Under the pieces are notes generated by a model, which made no database searches, was not told the DNA's origin, and was given only the letters and a program-made list of their open reading frames with translations. 64,000 bases of DNA, taken from Christiangramia flava JLT2011 (lineage in GTDB: Bacteria > Bacteroidota > Bacteroidia > Flavobacteriales > Flavobacteriaceae). Where the stretch lies: assembly GCF_001951155.1 (NCBI RefSeq), contig NZ_CP016359.1:1-64000 (forward strand), read 5' to 3'. Below are positions 46,076 through 56,221 of this stretch, piece after piece. Within the stretch, counting starts at the first letter, position 1. Each line of letters begins with the position of its first letter. The translations under genes were made by a program, and so were the position numbers.

Positions 46076-48618
46076 TGGCTGAAAATTTCAATCATACTGC
46101 AGGATTTTCATGGTTGTGGAAAATGGCATGGCGAGATGCCCGCGCAAGCTTCGGGAAATTAGGCCTTTTTATGGCATTCATTGTTCTGGGCATTGCCGCG
46201 GTAGTTTCGATACATAGCTTTGGCGAAAACCTGAAAGATAATATTGCGTTGCAATCTAAATCACTGATGGGTGCCGATTATATTATTGATAGCGATCAGC
46301 CCATTACCGAAAAAGTTTCGCACATCATCGATTCTCTTGGCGGCGCCGATGCCAGTGAGACCAGTTTCTCGTCGATGATCCTTTTTCCATCGAACGGAAA
46401 AACCAAATTGATGGATCTCCGCGGAATTTCAGGAGGCTTTCCTTTTTACGGGAAGATCGAGACCACTCAAAACGATCCGGTAGATTTTCAGCAACAAAAT
46501 GCGGCCTTGGTCGATGCCACGACGATGTTACAGTTTGGCCTCAAACCTGGCGACAGCATCAAATTTGGAAACGTGACCCTGCCTATTCTGGGCAGGTTAA
46601 AATCTATTCCCGGTAGTTCTTCCATATTCTCTTCTATCGCTCCTCCCGTTCTCGTTCCGGAATACGCGGTAAAAAGTTCCGGACTCATTCAAACCGGAAG
46701 TCGCATAGATTACAATTATTACTTTCAGGCCAGGGCCGGGCAGGATATGAAGGAGCTCGATGAAAAGCTGGACCCGGTGCTCGATATTGAAAATGCCGAT
46801 ATTGATACCCATACTGCCACCAGTGAACGGCTGGGGCGTCGTTATGAAAACTTCGGGAAATTCCTGAATCTGGTTGCTTTTATCGCCTTATTGATGGGTT
46901 GTATTGGGATCGCCAGCTCCATTCATCTTTATATCAAATCGAAATTAAGATCGGTTGCAGTACTCAAGTGTCTTGGGGTAAGCCGTAAACAAAGTTTCTT
47001 GATTTTCCTGATCCAGATCGCGCTTATCGGTTTACTTGGCGGAGTTGCCGGAACAACATTAGGTGTCCTGTTACAACAATTGTTTCCAGCAATTATCGGG
47101 AATCTTCTACCTTTTGAGGTCGAGATAACCCTGGTTCCCGAAGCCATCCTCATGGGTATTTCATTAGGCTTTTTTCTATCACTGCTTTTTGCCCTGCAAA
47201 GTCTGGTGGGAACGCTGTATGTTTCGCCATTGGAAGCGCTGCGCGTCATCAACGATCGTAAAAACGCTTCACTAAGGGCAAGACTTGCGATACTTCTGGC
47301 GATTTTTGTCTTTATCTATCTTTTTTCCTATTTCTTACTTGGGGATTGGAAATTTGCCGGTTACTTTGTGCTGAGTCTCCTGGTCATATTCGGGATTTTG
47401 ACCGGAACTTCCCAATTATTTATCGTTTCAGTAAAAAGATTTTTTCCGAAGAAAGCTTCCTTCATCGCACGTCAGAGCTTATTGAATCTGTTTAGACCTA
47501 ATAACCAAACGCTGATGCTCGTTCTCAGTATTGGTCTGGGCACATTCCTGATCAGCACCCTGTATTTTAGCCGCGGAATTTTACTGAAAGAAGCCTCGCT
47601 GGATGCACAGGCCAACAGCCCGAATCTCATCCTGTTAGATGTTCAAACCGAACAAGCCAAAAATGTATCTGAAACGATCACTGCTGAAGGTCTTCCGGTG
47701 CTGGATGAAATCCCGATCGTTACCATGCGGGTTGCCGAACTCAATGGCAAAACTACGCAGGAGCTAAAAAATGATTCTACTTCCACCATCAACCGCTGGA
47801 TCCTGAATCACGAATTTCGAACCACCTTCAGGGATTCGATCATTGCGTCCGAAGAAATTGTAGAAGGCCGGTGGATCTCCAGTTTTGACGGTGAGGGCAC
47901 GATACCGGTTTCGGCCAGTGAAGATTTTGCGAAAGATGCAGAAGTTTCTTTAGGCGATACGGTTATATTCAACGTTCAGGGCGTGCTGATGCCTACCAGG
48001 ATCAGTAGTTTGCGGAAAGTGGACTGGGGCCGTGTGCAGCTTAATTTTTCACTGGTATTTCCTGCCGGTGCCCTGGAACAGGCCCCGCAATTCAAGGTTT
48101 TCACCACCAAAGCAGCCAACGAATCACAGTCAGCAAGCTTACAGCAACAAATCGTCAAAAATTTCCCAAATATTTCTATACTTGATTTAAGGCAAATTTT
48201 ATCCCTGGTAGAAGATATCCTGGGGAAAATAGCCTGGCTCGTTAATTTCATGGCTTTTTTCTGTATTGCCACCGGAATTATTGTGTTGATTGGGGCAGTT
48301 CGTACCAGTAAATATCAGCGCATTAAGGAAAGTGTGCTATTACGAACACTGGGCGCTCAAAGTGGCCAGATCTTAAAGATCGTCTCGCTGGAATACATCT
48401 ATTTGGGCCTGCTAGGAAGTTTGGCCGGGATTCTGCTGGCCTTGGTAGCCGGGTTTTTAATGGCTTACTTTTTATTCCAATCAGTATTTATTCCTTCGCT
48501 GATCCCCTTCGTGGTAATCGTTCCGGCAATCTGCGCACTGGTCTGGCTCATAGGCATTTTCAATAGTCTGGAAGTCATTAAAAGTCCACCATTGCAGGTT
48601 CTCAGGAAACAGAATTAA
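46075..48618 (+). CDS. FtsX-like ABC permease (YbbP type)
   Basis: The 847-aa inner-membrane protein has an N-terminal helix, a periplasmic MacB-like domain (about 45-270), an FtsX domain with three helices (about 275-395: FIALLMGCIGIASSIHLYIK), two more helices, a second extracytoplasmic domain and a second FtsX domain ending LEVIKSPPLQVLRKQN. This is the layout of YbbP-type permeases, which have about ten helices. It partners with the ATPase encoded immediately upstream. It ends the operon. Confidence 0.92.
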   Translation: MAENFNHTAGFSWLWKMAWRDARASFGKLGLFMAFIVLGIAAVVSIHSFGENLKDNIALQSKSLMGADYIIDSDQPITEKVSHIIDSLGGADASETSFSSMILFPSNGKTKLMDLRGISGGFPFYGKIETTQNDPVDFQQQNAALVDATTMLQFGLKPGDSIKFGNVTLPILGRLKSIPGSSSIFSSIAPPVLVPEYAVKSSGLIQTGSRIDYNYYFQARAGQDMKELDEKLDPVLDIENADIDTHTATSERLGRRYENFGKFLNLVAFIALLMGCIGIASSIHLYIKSKLRSVAVLKCLGVSRKQSFLIFLIQIALIGLLGGVAGTTLGVLLQQLFPAIIGNLLPFEVEITLVPEAILMGISLGFFLSLLFALQSLVGTLYVSPLEALRVINDRKNASLRARLAILLAIFVFIYLFSYFLLGDWKFAGYFVLSLLVIFGILTGTSQLFIVSVKRFFPKKASFIARQSLLNLFRPNNQTLMLVLSIGLGTFLISTLYFSRGILLKEASLDAQANSPNLILLDVQTEQAKNVSETITAEGLPVLDEIPIVTMRVAELNGKTTQELKNDSTSTINRWILNHEFRTTFRDSIIASEEIVEGRWISSFDGEGTIPVSASEDFAKDAEVSLGDTVIFNVQGVLMPTRISSLRKVDWGRVQLNFSLVFPAGALEQAPQFKVFTTKAANESQSASLQQQIVKNFPNISILDLRQILSLVEDILGKIAWLVNFMAFFCIATGIIVLIGAVRTSKYQRIKESVLLRTLGAQSGQILKIVSLEYIYLGLLGSLAGILLALVAGFLMAYFLFQSVFIPSLIPFVVIVPAICALVWLIGIFNSLEVIKSPPLQVLRKQN

Positions 48619-48731
48619 GCTTCAAATTTTTCTGAAAATGAGGCATTTAGTAAAGTTTTAACTGAAACTATAAGGAATAATGGGCTTTTCAGCCTTATTT
48701 TAGATACGAATCAACAAATCTTTACTTTTAC

Positions 48732-49763
48732 ATGAATGTCTATCGTTTAGAATTGAATGATGTGGACGATTTTGTGCCGGAATTAGCAGAACAACTTGAA
48801 ATAGGATATCAAAACGAACTCGGAGAATTTAGTCTTCAGATCCCCGCCAGTTTAGGAAACGGGCACGTCTACGGGATCAATTTTCCAAACGGAATAGGCC
48901 TGTATACTTATAAATGCAGCTTTAAGGAAAAAACACAATTCCGGATTTGCCATCCGGTCGTTAAACCCTTGCGCATACTCTACCTATTGTCTGGCGAATT
49001 AACCAGCCAGTTCCACAATTCCGAACATGTACAAAAACTGAAACACCATCAGCATTTGATTGCAGCACCGCTGGACCAGGAAACCCATATCATCAATTTT
49101 CCGGCGAATACCGAGGTCAATTTGACCTATCTGGAGGTGGACCGACTCAAATTTCAGCAATACCTTTCTTTTGATCTGCATGAACTCGAACCGGTTTATT
49201 ACCGAATATTCAATGATGTAAAAGCCGAACGACGCATTTGCCAGGTAGGAAAATTCAATATGCAAACTTCCGAAGTATTGAAAAAGATCAAAAGTTCCGA
49301 ACTGGAAGGTTTTCCACGAGTGACCTATCTGGGCGGGAAAACCTTGGAAATTTTGAGCTACATGTTGTACCGGTTCAAGAAGGAAGATCACGAATTTTTC
49401 AGTAATAATATCCGCGAAAAAGACCTCGAAGCCATTGAAAAAGCTGCAAAACATATTGAAGAGAACATTGCAATGGCTGCCACCGTGCACGACGTGGCTA
49501 AGGTTGCGGGTGTAAACACCAACAAGTTGCAAACCGGTTTTCAGGCCCTCTACGGGAAAACGGTCAATGAATACATTCGCGATGTCCGACTTTCGAAAGC
49601 CCTCAATATGCTGTCTTCAGGAAGAAAGAATGTAAGCGAGGTCGTTTACGAACTTGGGCTGTCCAGTCGAAGTTATTTTTCCAAGATCTTTAAAGAAAAG
49701 TATGGCATTTCGCCCCGCAAGCTGCTGAATGGAGCACAGATCCAGGAAATTCCTTCGGATTAA
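48732..49763 (+). CDS. AraC family transcriptional regulator (second of a paralogous pair)
   Basis: The 343-aa protein matches the regulator at 40197 along its whole length (YRLELNDVDDFVPELAEQ; INFPNGIGLYTYKCSF; VVYELGLSSRSYFSKIFKEKY), so the two are paralogues sharing both the sensing domain and the HTH. The sensing domain is not one I can name beyond this pair. It lies alone between YbbP and the M3 peptidase gene; any target is unknown. Confidence 0.9.
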   Translation: MNVYRLELNDVDDFVPELAEQLEIGYQNELGEFSLQIPASLGNGHVYGINFPNGIGLYTYKCSFKEKTQFRICHPVVKPLRILYLLSGELTSQFHNSEHVQKLKHHQHLIAAPLDQETHIINFPANTEVNLTYLEVDRLKFQQYLSFDLHELEPVYYRIFNDVKAERRICQVGKFNMQTSEVLKKIKSSELEGFPRVTYLGGKTLEILSYMLYRFKKEDHEFFSNNIREKDLEAIEKAAKHIEENIAMAATVHDVAKVAGVNTNKLQTGFQALYGKTVNEYIRDVRLSKALNMLSSGRKNVSEVVYELGLSSRSYFSKIFKEKYGISPRKLLNGAQIQEIPSD

Positions 49764-49821
49764 GATCTATTTTAAGTTTGGATTTGTTCGTATATTCCAT
49801 GCAAAATCCAAAGAAATTACA

Positions 49822-51975
49822 ATGAATACAATTTTCCGGCACATTGGCGTGATCAGCCTGGCTGTTCTGGCAGGATGCGCTAAAACCCCCGAAACAAATT
49901 CTGAAAATATCGCTATGAATAATGCTTTGCTGGCTGAATGGGAAGGCCCTTATGGAGGTGTCCCCGCTTTTGATAAAATGACTGTAGACCTGGTAAAACC
50001 AGCACTTCAGAAAGGAATGGAGCTTAAACTTGCTGAAATTGACCGTATCACGGGTAATGCGGAAGAACCAACTTTTGAAAATACCATTGAACCTCTGGAG
50101 CTATCTGGAAAAGAGCTTGAACGTGCTTTTGTGTATTATGGCATCTTCAGCAGCAATGTTTCCAATCCCGAATTTCGCGAAGTTCAAAAAGAAATGGCTC
50201 CACAAATTTCGGAATTCAATTCTAAGATCAGCCAGAATGAAGCGCTTTTCCAAAGAATCAAAAAGGTCTACGAAAAATCGAAAAAAAACCCGCTGTCTCC
50301 CGAAAAGCAGCGTGTGATAGACCTGATCTATGAAGATTTCGCCATGGAGGGAGCCAATCTGAACGAGTCCGATAAGCAGCGTTATGCTACAATCAATAAA
50401 GAGCTTTCCAGTTTGTATACCCAGTTTTCTAACAATGTGCTGGCAGACGAGGAAAATTATGTTTTGTATCTGGACGAAGGTCAGCTCTCCGGACTTCCGG
50501 AATCCTATGTGAAGTCGGCTGCTAAAGCTGCCGCAGATCGCGGAAAAGGTGGGCAGTATGCGGTGACCAATACCCGATCTTCCATGGATCCTTTTCTAAC
50601 ATATTCTGATAATCGCCAATTACGGGAAAAGGTTTGGAGAAACTATTATTCTCGCGGGGATAACGGGGATGAATACGATAACAACCAGATCATTTCAGAT
50701 ATTTTAAAATTGCGTGATGAGCGTGTGGACTTGCTCGGTTATGACAATTATGCCGAGTGGCGTTTACAAAATCGAATGGCGAAAACTCCGGAAAGCGCCA
50801 TGAATCTTATGATGCAGGTATGGCCGGCTGCGCTTGCAAGGGTTAAAGAGGAAGTGAGCGATATGCAGCAAATTGCCGATGAAGAAAACCCCGGCATTAC
50901 GATCAAACCATGGGATTACCGATACTACGCTGAAAAAGTTCGTAAAGCCAAATATGACCTGGACAGTGAGGAAGTCAAACAATACCTCGAACTGGGAAAT
51001 TTAACCCAGGCACTCTTTTTTACAGCGGGAGAACTCTTCAATTTTGAATTCACACCGGTAAAGGAAAATACAGTTCCGGTTTTTCATGAAGATGTGAAAG
51101 TTTGGGAAGTTACTAACAAGGATACTGGTAAACTTGTAGGTTTATGGTATTTAGATCCCTATGCCCGAACCGGAAAAAGATCTGGAGCCTGGGCTACAAC
51201 CTATCGCGGTTTCAATCAACTCGAAGGCGGCGAGCCGGTACTTGCCAGCAATAATTCTAACTTTATCAAACCTGCTCCCGGCGAGCCGGTATTGGTGTCA
51301 TGGGATGATGCGGAAACTTTCTTCCACGAATTTGGCCATGCCCTTCATTTCCTTTCTTCGAACGTAGCCTATCCTACTTTGAACGGAGGCGTTCGTGATT
51401 ATACTGAATTCCAATCGCAGCTACTGGAGAGATGGCTATCTACAGATCAAGTGATCAATAAATATTTGAGACACTACAAAACAAATGATGTCATTCCAAA
51501 CGAGCTCGTCCAGAAGATCAAGAAAGCTGCAACCTTCAACCAGGGATTTGCGACTACTGAATTCCTGGCTTCCGCAATTATGGACATGAAATATCATACT
51601 ACAGATCCCGACCAGATCGATCCGGATAAATTTGAAAAAGAGACCCTGCAAGAATTGAATATGCCCGAGGAGATCGTGATGCGCCACCGTACTCCACATT
51701 TTGGCCATGTTTTTTCCGGTGAAGGATATGCAGCAGGCTATTATGGATATTTATGGGCTGATGTGTTGACGTCAGACGCGGCGGAAGCTTTCGCGGAAGC
51801 ACCTGATGGATTCTATGACAAAGAAACTGCGCGAAAACTGGTAAAATACCTGTTTGCTCCGCGTAACTCCATGGATCCTGCTGAAGCTTACAGAAAATTT
51901 CGTGGGCGGGATGCGAAGATCGATGCGCTGATGAGAGATCGCGGTTTTCCAGTACCACAAGATAGTTTACAATAA
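49822..51975 (+). CDS. M3 family peptidyl-dipeptidase lipoprotein (Dcp-like)
   Basis: The 717-aa zinc metallopeptidase carries HEFGHALH (H502, E503, H506) and the downstream Glu region. The N terminus MNTIFRHIGVISLAVLAGCA is a lipoprotein signal with a lipobox Cys, so it is a periplasm-facing or surface lipoprotein; ATG 49822 is chosen for that reason over a frame start 93 bp upstream. It would remove dipeptides from peptide C termini. The LuxR-type gene starts directly after its stop, so co-transcription is likely. Confidence 0.92.
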   Translation: MNTIFRHIGVISLAVLAGCAKTPETNSENIAMNNALLAEWEGPYGGVPAFDKMTVDLVKPALQKGMELKLAEIDRITGNAEEPTFENTIEPLELSGKELERAFVYYGIFSSNVSNPEFREVQKEMAPQISEFNSKISQNEALFQRIKKVYEKSKKNPLSPEKQRVIDLIYEDFAMEGANLNESDKQRYATINKELSSLYTQFSNNVLADEENYVLYLDEGQLSGLPESYVKSAAKAAADRGKGGQYAVTNTRSSMDPFLTYSDNRQLREKVWRNYYSRGDNGDEYDNNQIISDILKLRDERVDLLGYDNYAEWRLQNRMAKTPESAMNLMMQVWPAALARVKEEVSDMQQIADEENPGITIKPWDYRYYAEKVRKAKYDLDSEEVKQYLELGNLTQALFFTAGELFNFEFTPVKENTVPVFHEDVKVWEVTNKDTGKLVGLWYLDPYARTGKRSGAWATTYRGFNQLEGGEPVLASNNSNFIKPAPGEPVLVSWDDAETFFHEFGHALHFLSSNVAYPTLNGGVRDYTEFQSQLLERWLSTDQVINKYLRHYKTNDVIPNELVQKIKKAATFNQGFATTEFLASAIMDMKYHTTDPDQIDPDKFEKETLQELNMPEEIVMRHRTPHFGHVFSGEGYAAGYYGYLWADVLTSDAAEAFAEAPDGFYDKETARKLVKYLFAPRNSMDPAEAYRKFRGRDAKIDALMRDRGFPVPQDSLQ

Positions 51976-52644
51976 ATGAACCCAGGAGGCACCTTTCAGC
52001 AAAAGCTGAAACAGCTCCAGGCATTTTCCCATTTGATACCGGGCATGATCATCATTCGCAGAATGGATGATTTTTGCCCGGTATTTATTTCAGAAAAAGG
52101 ACTCAAATCGCTTGGCAAAGAGCTTACTGAAATTCAGGCAGAACCAGATAATTTTCAGAATGCCTATTTTCACAACGAAGACCTTTTCGATTATCGCGAG
52201 AAGTTGGCGGGCATACAAACTATGGCAGAAAATACTTCCAGTTTTAGCTTTTTTCAGCAGATCAAACTCGCGCAGGAAAACGAATGGATCTGGCACTCCT
52301 GCTCTGCGGAAATTTTCCATCTGGATGAACAGGGAAAATCTACTCATATTATCACCATTGCGAATCCCGTAAATCACCTGAAACATCTTCCGAATAAACT
52401 GAACAGGCTCGTTGCCGAAAACCTGTTCTTCAAACAAAATCTCGAAAAATTTCTTTTACTCGGCAAGAGAGAAAAAGAAGTCCTCAGGTTAGTAGCGCTC
52501 GGAAAAAGCTCAGCCGAAATCGCTGAAGAACTTTTTATTTCTTTTGATACGGTAAATACTCACCGAAAAAATATCAAAGAGAAACTGAAGATCACCAGCA
52601 ATTACGGCTTCGCCCAGTATGCCCAGGCTTTTGACCTATACTGA
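51976..52644 (+). CDS. PAS-like/LuxR-type HTH transcriptional regulator
   Basis: The 222-aa protein has an N-terminal sensory domain that is probably PAS-like (about 15-130: HLIPGMIIIRRMDDFCPVF; WIWHSCSAEIFHLDEQGK). The C-terminal LuxR HTH is at about 158-215 (LGKREKEVLRLVALGKSSAE; FDTVNTHRKNIKEKL). It begins at the base after the M3 peptidase stop. No receiver domain is seen, so it senses a small molecule or redox state rather than phosphorylation. Its targets are unknown. Confidence 0.85.
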   Translation: MNPGGTFQQKLKQLQAFSHLIPGMIIIRRMDDFCPVFISEKGLKSLGKELTEIQAEPDNFQNAYFHNEDLFDYREKLAGIQTMAENTSSFSFFQQIKLAQENEWIWHSCSAEIFHLDEQGKSTHIITIANPVNHLKHLPNKLNRLVAENLFFKQNLEKFLLLGKREKEVLRLVALGKSSAEIAEELFISFDTVNTHRKNIKEKLKITSNYGFAQYAQAFDLY

Positions 52645-52669
52645 TAAAAAAGTTTTTATTTACTGGTTC

Positions 52670-53269
52670 TTAGAAAGCGATGCCCGCTCCAAAACCTACC
52701 AGAATGCCTTTTGTAAACACGCCGGGAATACTTTCATATTGAGTTTCTGAAGAACCATCAGCGAAACGTACATCGATCGCATGATCTTTTTCCAGTTTAT
52801 TAAAAGCATAGCCCAGTTCCGGCTTGAAATAATATTTATTTCCAAATTTGTTACCCACTTTAAAATTCAGAGAATGATTGGATTCATCCAGGTAACCGGT
52901 TCCCTTTAGGTATTCTCCGTTGGCGTTCGGCTTCTCAGCACGAATATTATCACCTTCACCTTTTCCTTTAAGGTATCCATAGCTTAAGTTACTATAAAGT
53001 CCGTCGCCAGGTTTGAAAAAATAATAATTGAATCCGCCTTGCAGATACGTGATCGTTCCCCTTCTTTGTGTAAAGATCGATTCCGGGATAGGATAAACCG
53101 AAACTTCCACGTTAGGTGCCAGTTTTCCTTTTAAATAAGGTGTCACATATTCCGCATTCAGACCCAGCCCGTTTGGATAACCGGCTTTTAAACCGATCCT
53201 CGATGGTAATTCCTGTGCAGAAAGGCTCATAGTAATAAAAAGTGCAAGAATTGTATAAATGTTTTTCAT
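52670..53269 (-). CDS. Predicted outer-membrane beta-barrel-like exported protein
   Basis: The 199-aa product starts at 53269 with a signal peptide (MKNIYTILALFITMSLSAQE); the frame extends 13 codons upstream without a better start. The mature part alternates aromatic and polar residues (LQGGFNYYFFKPGDGLYSNL; FKVGNKFGNKYYFKPELGYA) and ends GFGAGIAF, as small outer-membrane barrels do. No specific family can be named. It is convergent with the LuxR-type gene. Confidence 0.75.
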   Translation of the reverse strand: MKNIYTILALFITMSLSAQELPSRIGLKAGYPNGLGLNAEYVTPYLKGKLAPNVEVSVYPIPESIFTQRRGTITYLQGGFNYYFFKPGDGLYSNLSYGYLKGKGEGDNIRAEKPNANGEYLKGTGYLDESNHSLNFKVGNKFGNKYYFKPELGYAFNKLEKDHAIDVRFADGSSETQYESIPGVFTKGILVGFGAGIAF

Positions 53270-53349
53270 CTTCAAATTAAAATTTAGTTGATTTGTTGCT
53301 TTAATCAAACGAAAGTATCGTAGGAATTGCAGTTGGGCAATACCTAAAA

Positions 53350-53934
53350 ATGGTGAATTTCATGCATGCTCATTTCAAGATCTATAAACCATTTGGCTAC
53401 CTGAGCCAGTTCATCACCAATCAGCAAAAACAGAAGAAAACAAAGATGCTGGGAGAACTTGGAGACTTCCCGGAAGGCACAATGGCGATTGGAAGACTGG
53501 ATAAAGACAGTGAAGGCCTGCTCCTCCTCACTACGAATGGTAAACTGAGCAAGCTTATCACGGCCGGTAAGATCGAAAAAGAATATGTGGCGCAAGTTGA
53601 TGGAGAAATCACCAGCGAGGCTATTGACAATCTTCAAAAGGGCGTGGAGATCAGCATCAATGGGAAGAAATATTTAACTGCAAACTGCAAGTGCAGCCTC
53701 TTGGATTCCGCACCCGGTTTTCCGGAGAGAGGACGGGCTATCCGCAGTGAACGTCATGGCCCCACCAGCTGGATATCTATTACGCTAACAGAAGGAAAAT
53801 TCCGCCAGGTGCGAAAAATGACTGCTGCTGTTGGTTTTCCTACCTTGCGCCTGGTTCGTGTGAGAATTGGAAACGAAAAACTGGACAATATGCAGCCGGG
53901 AGAAGTTCAGCAAAAACTACTTTTTGATATTTGA
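53350..53934 (+). CDS. RluE/RsuA-type rRNA pseudouridine synthase
   Basis: The 194-aa enzyme converts uridine to pseudouridine in rRNA. The catalytic Asp motif is GRLDKDSEGLLLLT. Other family marks are KEYVAQVDGEI, ITLTEGKFRQVRKM and FPTLRLVRVRIG. It lacks an N-terminal S4 domain, like RluE of E. coli. A second ATG (53362) would give a slightly shorter form starting MHAHFKIYKPFG, the usual family start. Its stop abuts the ggt stop (TGATCA), so the two genes converge without a spacer. Confidence 0.9.
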   Translation: MVNFMHAHFKIYKPFGYLSQFITNQQKQKKTKMLGELGDFPEGTMAIGRLDKDSEGLLLLTTNGKLSKLITAGKIEKEYVAQVDGEITSEAIDNLQKGVEISINGKKYLTANCKCSLLDSAPGFPERGRAIRSERHGPTSWISITLTEGKFRQVRKMTAAVGFPTLRLVRVRIGNEKLDNMQPGEVQQKLLFDI

Positions 53935-55647
53935 TCAATAACCCACAGCACGACCATTAGGGCTACGAGAATCTGCTGCGCCCTGTAATTCTTCATTTTC
54001 AGTATCTATATAAATTCCCATCGCACGACCCTGCGAAGAACGAGTTTTCACCTCGTGTCCCATCGCTTCATATAATTCCATAGTATCAGGCGAAAAACCC
54101 CAGCTCTCAAAATAAGTAACATCAGGGAGCCACTGGTGGTGAAACCTGGGAGATTCTATAGCCTTGGCGATATCCAGTTCAAAATCGATCATATTCACGA
54201 TCACTTGCAGCACGGTATTAATGATGGTGCGCCCTCCCGGCGAACCAATTACGATCACCGGTTGGCCATCTTTGGCAACAATTGTAGGACTCATACTCGA
54301 TAGCATGCGTTTTTCAGGAGCGATCAGGTTTGGTTTCGTACCAATCAAACCTTTGGAATTGGTATAACCGGGAATTGGATTAAAATCACCCATTTCATTA
54401 TTTAGCAGAAATCCCGCTCCTTCCACCACGATCTTCGATCCGTAAGATTGTTCCAGCGTATAAGTTAACGAAACCGCATTGCCTTCTTGATCTACTACGG
54501 ATAGATGGGTGGTTTCCGGACTTTCATAGGCAAGATGCTCTTTATTAAAATTGGCCGAATCGCTGACGGAAGCTTTTTTCATTTCAATAGATTCCCGAAG
54601 TTTCCCGGCATAGTCTTTTGAGGTTAGTTTTTCCAAGGGCATTTCAGGATTGAAATTGGCATCTCCAAGGAATAACGCGCGATCGGCATAGGCGCGTCGC
54701 ATCGCTTCCGTTAACAGGTGCAGGCTTTGAGCTGAATTCTGGCCATACTTTTTCAACGGAAAACCTTCCAGGATATTCAACATTTCGATCACTGCCACGC
54801 CCCCGGAACTTGGAGGTGGCATTCCTACAATTTCGTAGTTGCGATAACTGCCGGTTACCGGTGCCAATTCTTCCGCACGGTATTTCTTAAGATCTTTCCG
54901 GGTTATGATCCCGTCATTTTCCTTCATGAACTGATGCAGCAATTTTGCCGTTTTCCCAGAATAAAACCCCTCAGCGCCCTGGTCCCTGATTCGCCGGAGA
55001 GTCCCTGCCAGTTCAGGTTGTTTAAGAACATCACCGGGATCAAAAGGCTGAGAATCAAACTTCAGAAAAATGGCTGCAGTAGATGGATATTTTTGCCGAT
55101 TTTCATAAACCCAATCCGAAAAATCTGCCAGGTCCTCTCCTATTTCAAAACCATTTTCAGCAAGATCGATCGCAGGTTGCACTAATTGCTCCCAGGATAA
55201 ATTTCCTTGTTTTTGATGCGCCTGGTAGAGTCCTGCAACCGTTCCCGGAACGCCTACCGCCAGGATCCCGTCGTGGTTGGATTGATCTTTAATATGGTTA
55301 TTTTCGTCCAGGTACATTTCCGGAGTGGCCTTTAGCGGCGCCTTTTCTCGAAAATTAAAGGTGGTTTTCTCCCCATCTGCACCATAATACAACAGAAAGC
55401 CACCACCTCCAATATTTCCTGCGGAAGGCAGCGTCACCGATAAGGCAAAAGCAGTAGCAACGGCAGCATCGACCGCATTTCCACCTTTTTTCAGAATATC
55501 TTTCCCAACTTCCGAAGCAAGATAATGACTGCTCACCACCATTCCGTTTTTTCCTTTTACGGGAATCCTTCCGCTCTGCGCCTGGAGATTTGAAAATAAA
55601 AAGAAACAGCAAAGCAGTGCCACAAAGGCATTTCGAAAATTGATCAT
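53935..55647 (-). CDS. ggt: Gamma-glutamyltransferase
   Basis: The 570-aa precursor has a signal peptide (MINFRNAFVALLCCFFLFSN) and is self-cleaved before the catalytic Thr389 (ETTHLSVVD), giving a large and a small subunit. It cleaves gamma-glutamyl bonds of glutathione in the periplasm. Other marks are GNIGGGGFLLYY, PPPSSGGVAV and IGSPGGRTII in the small subunit. It lies 16 bp after the heme oxygenase gene on the same strand and may be the last gene of the phytochrome operon. Confidence 0.95.
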   Translation of the reverse strand: MINFRNAFVALLCCFFLFSNLQAQSGRIPVKGKNGMVVSSHYLASEVGKDILKKGGNAVDAAVATAFALSVTLPSAGNIGGGGFLLYYGADGEKTTFNFREKAPLKATPEMYLDENNHIKDQSNHDGILAVGVPGTVAGLYQAHQKQGNLSWEQLVQPAIDLAENGFEIGEDLADFSDWVYENRQKYPSTAAIFLKFDSQPFDPGDVLKQPELAGTLRRIRDQGAEGFYSGKTAKLLHQFMKENDGIITRKDLKKYRAEELAPVTGSYRNYEIVGMPPPSSGGVAVIEMLNILEGFPLKKYGQNSAQSLHLLTEAMRRAYADRALFLGDANFNPEMPLEKLTSKDYAGKLRESIEMKKASVSDSANFNKEHLAYESPETTHLSVVDQEGNAVSLTYTLEQSYGSKIVVEGAGFLLNNEMGDFNPIPGYTNSKGLIGTKPNLIAPEKRMLSSMSPTIVAKDGQPVIVIGSPGGRTIINTVLQVIVNMIDFELDIAKAIESPRFHHQWLPDVTYFESWGFSPDTMELYEAMGHEVKTRSSQGRAMGIYIDTENEELQGAADSRSPNGRAVGY

Positions 55648-55663
55648 TTTTGAATGTTTATTT

Positions 55664-56221
55664 TTAGTAAACCGGAACTTCGGTTTTATAAGCTATCGAA
55701 AAGATTTGAAAGGTTTCGATCGCTTTTTGCTGGGCCATTTGCACTTCTTCTTCTGTAAAGGAAGCGTTTTTCAGAGTTTTCGTAAAGTTGTTCCAGTTCT
55801 TCACACCTTCGCGATCTTCACTATAAAACTGCTGACCTGGCAAATCTTTTAAGGACTCGCAATTCTTCATTTCACGGCCAATGATAAAGCCACCCATCGC
55901 TGATCCCAGGATCACGTAGGCAGCACCCATAGCTTCGGCCTTATTGAAAATCTCAAACCGAATATGCCCGCAGGTAACCGGTTCAAGATTCAGACTTTTC
56001 AGATCTTCTTCGATCAACTGCGTTTTGGAGGGACTGTAAATATCCAGTATTTTGAAAAGCTGATCTTCCACCACGCTGTACGCCACATGATTCTGAAGCA
56101 TCAGCAATTTGTATTCTTCAAGAGAAATGGAATGATCGGTAATTTTATTGGCCAGGTTTTCTTTTTCCAGCTCCCGGTGGAGCCTTTCAGTAGCCTCGCG
56201 CAGGCTATTCAACATTATCAT
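55664..56221 (-). CDS. bphO: Biliverdin-producing heme oxygenase (BphO type)
   Basis: The 185-aa helical protein has the heme-oxygenase pattern ATERLHRELEKENLA (proximal His), then YVILGSAMGGFIIGREM on the distal helix. It would cut heme to biliverdin, the bacteriophytochrome chromophore, using electrons from a partner. It overlaps the response-regulator gene by 17 bp. An in-frame ATG at 56215 is an alternative start. Its place in the bphP operon makes the assignment strong. Confidence 0.9.
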   Translation of the reverse strand: MIMLNSLREATERLHRELEKENLANKITDHSISLEEYKLLMLQNHVAYSVVEDQLFKILDIYSPSKTQLIEEDLKSLNLEPVTCGHIRFEIFNKAEAMGAAYVILGSAMGGFIIGREMKNCESLKDLPGQQFYSEDREGVKNWNNFTKTLKNASFTEEEVQMAQQKAIETFQIFSIAYKTEVPVY

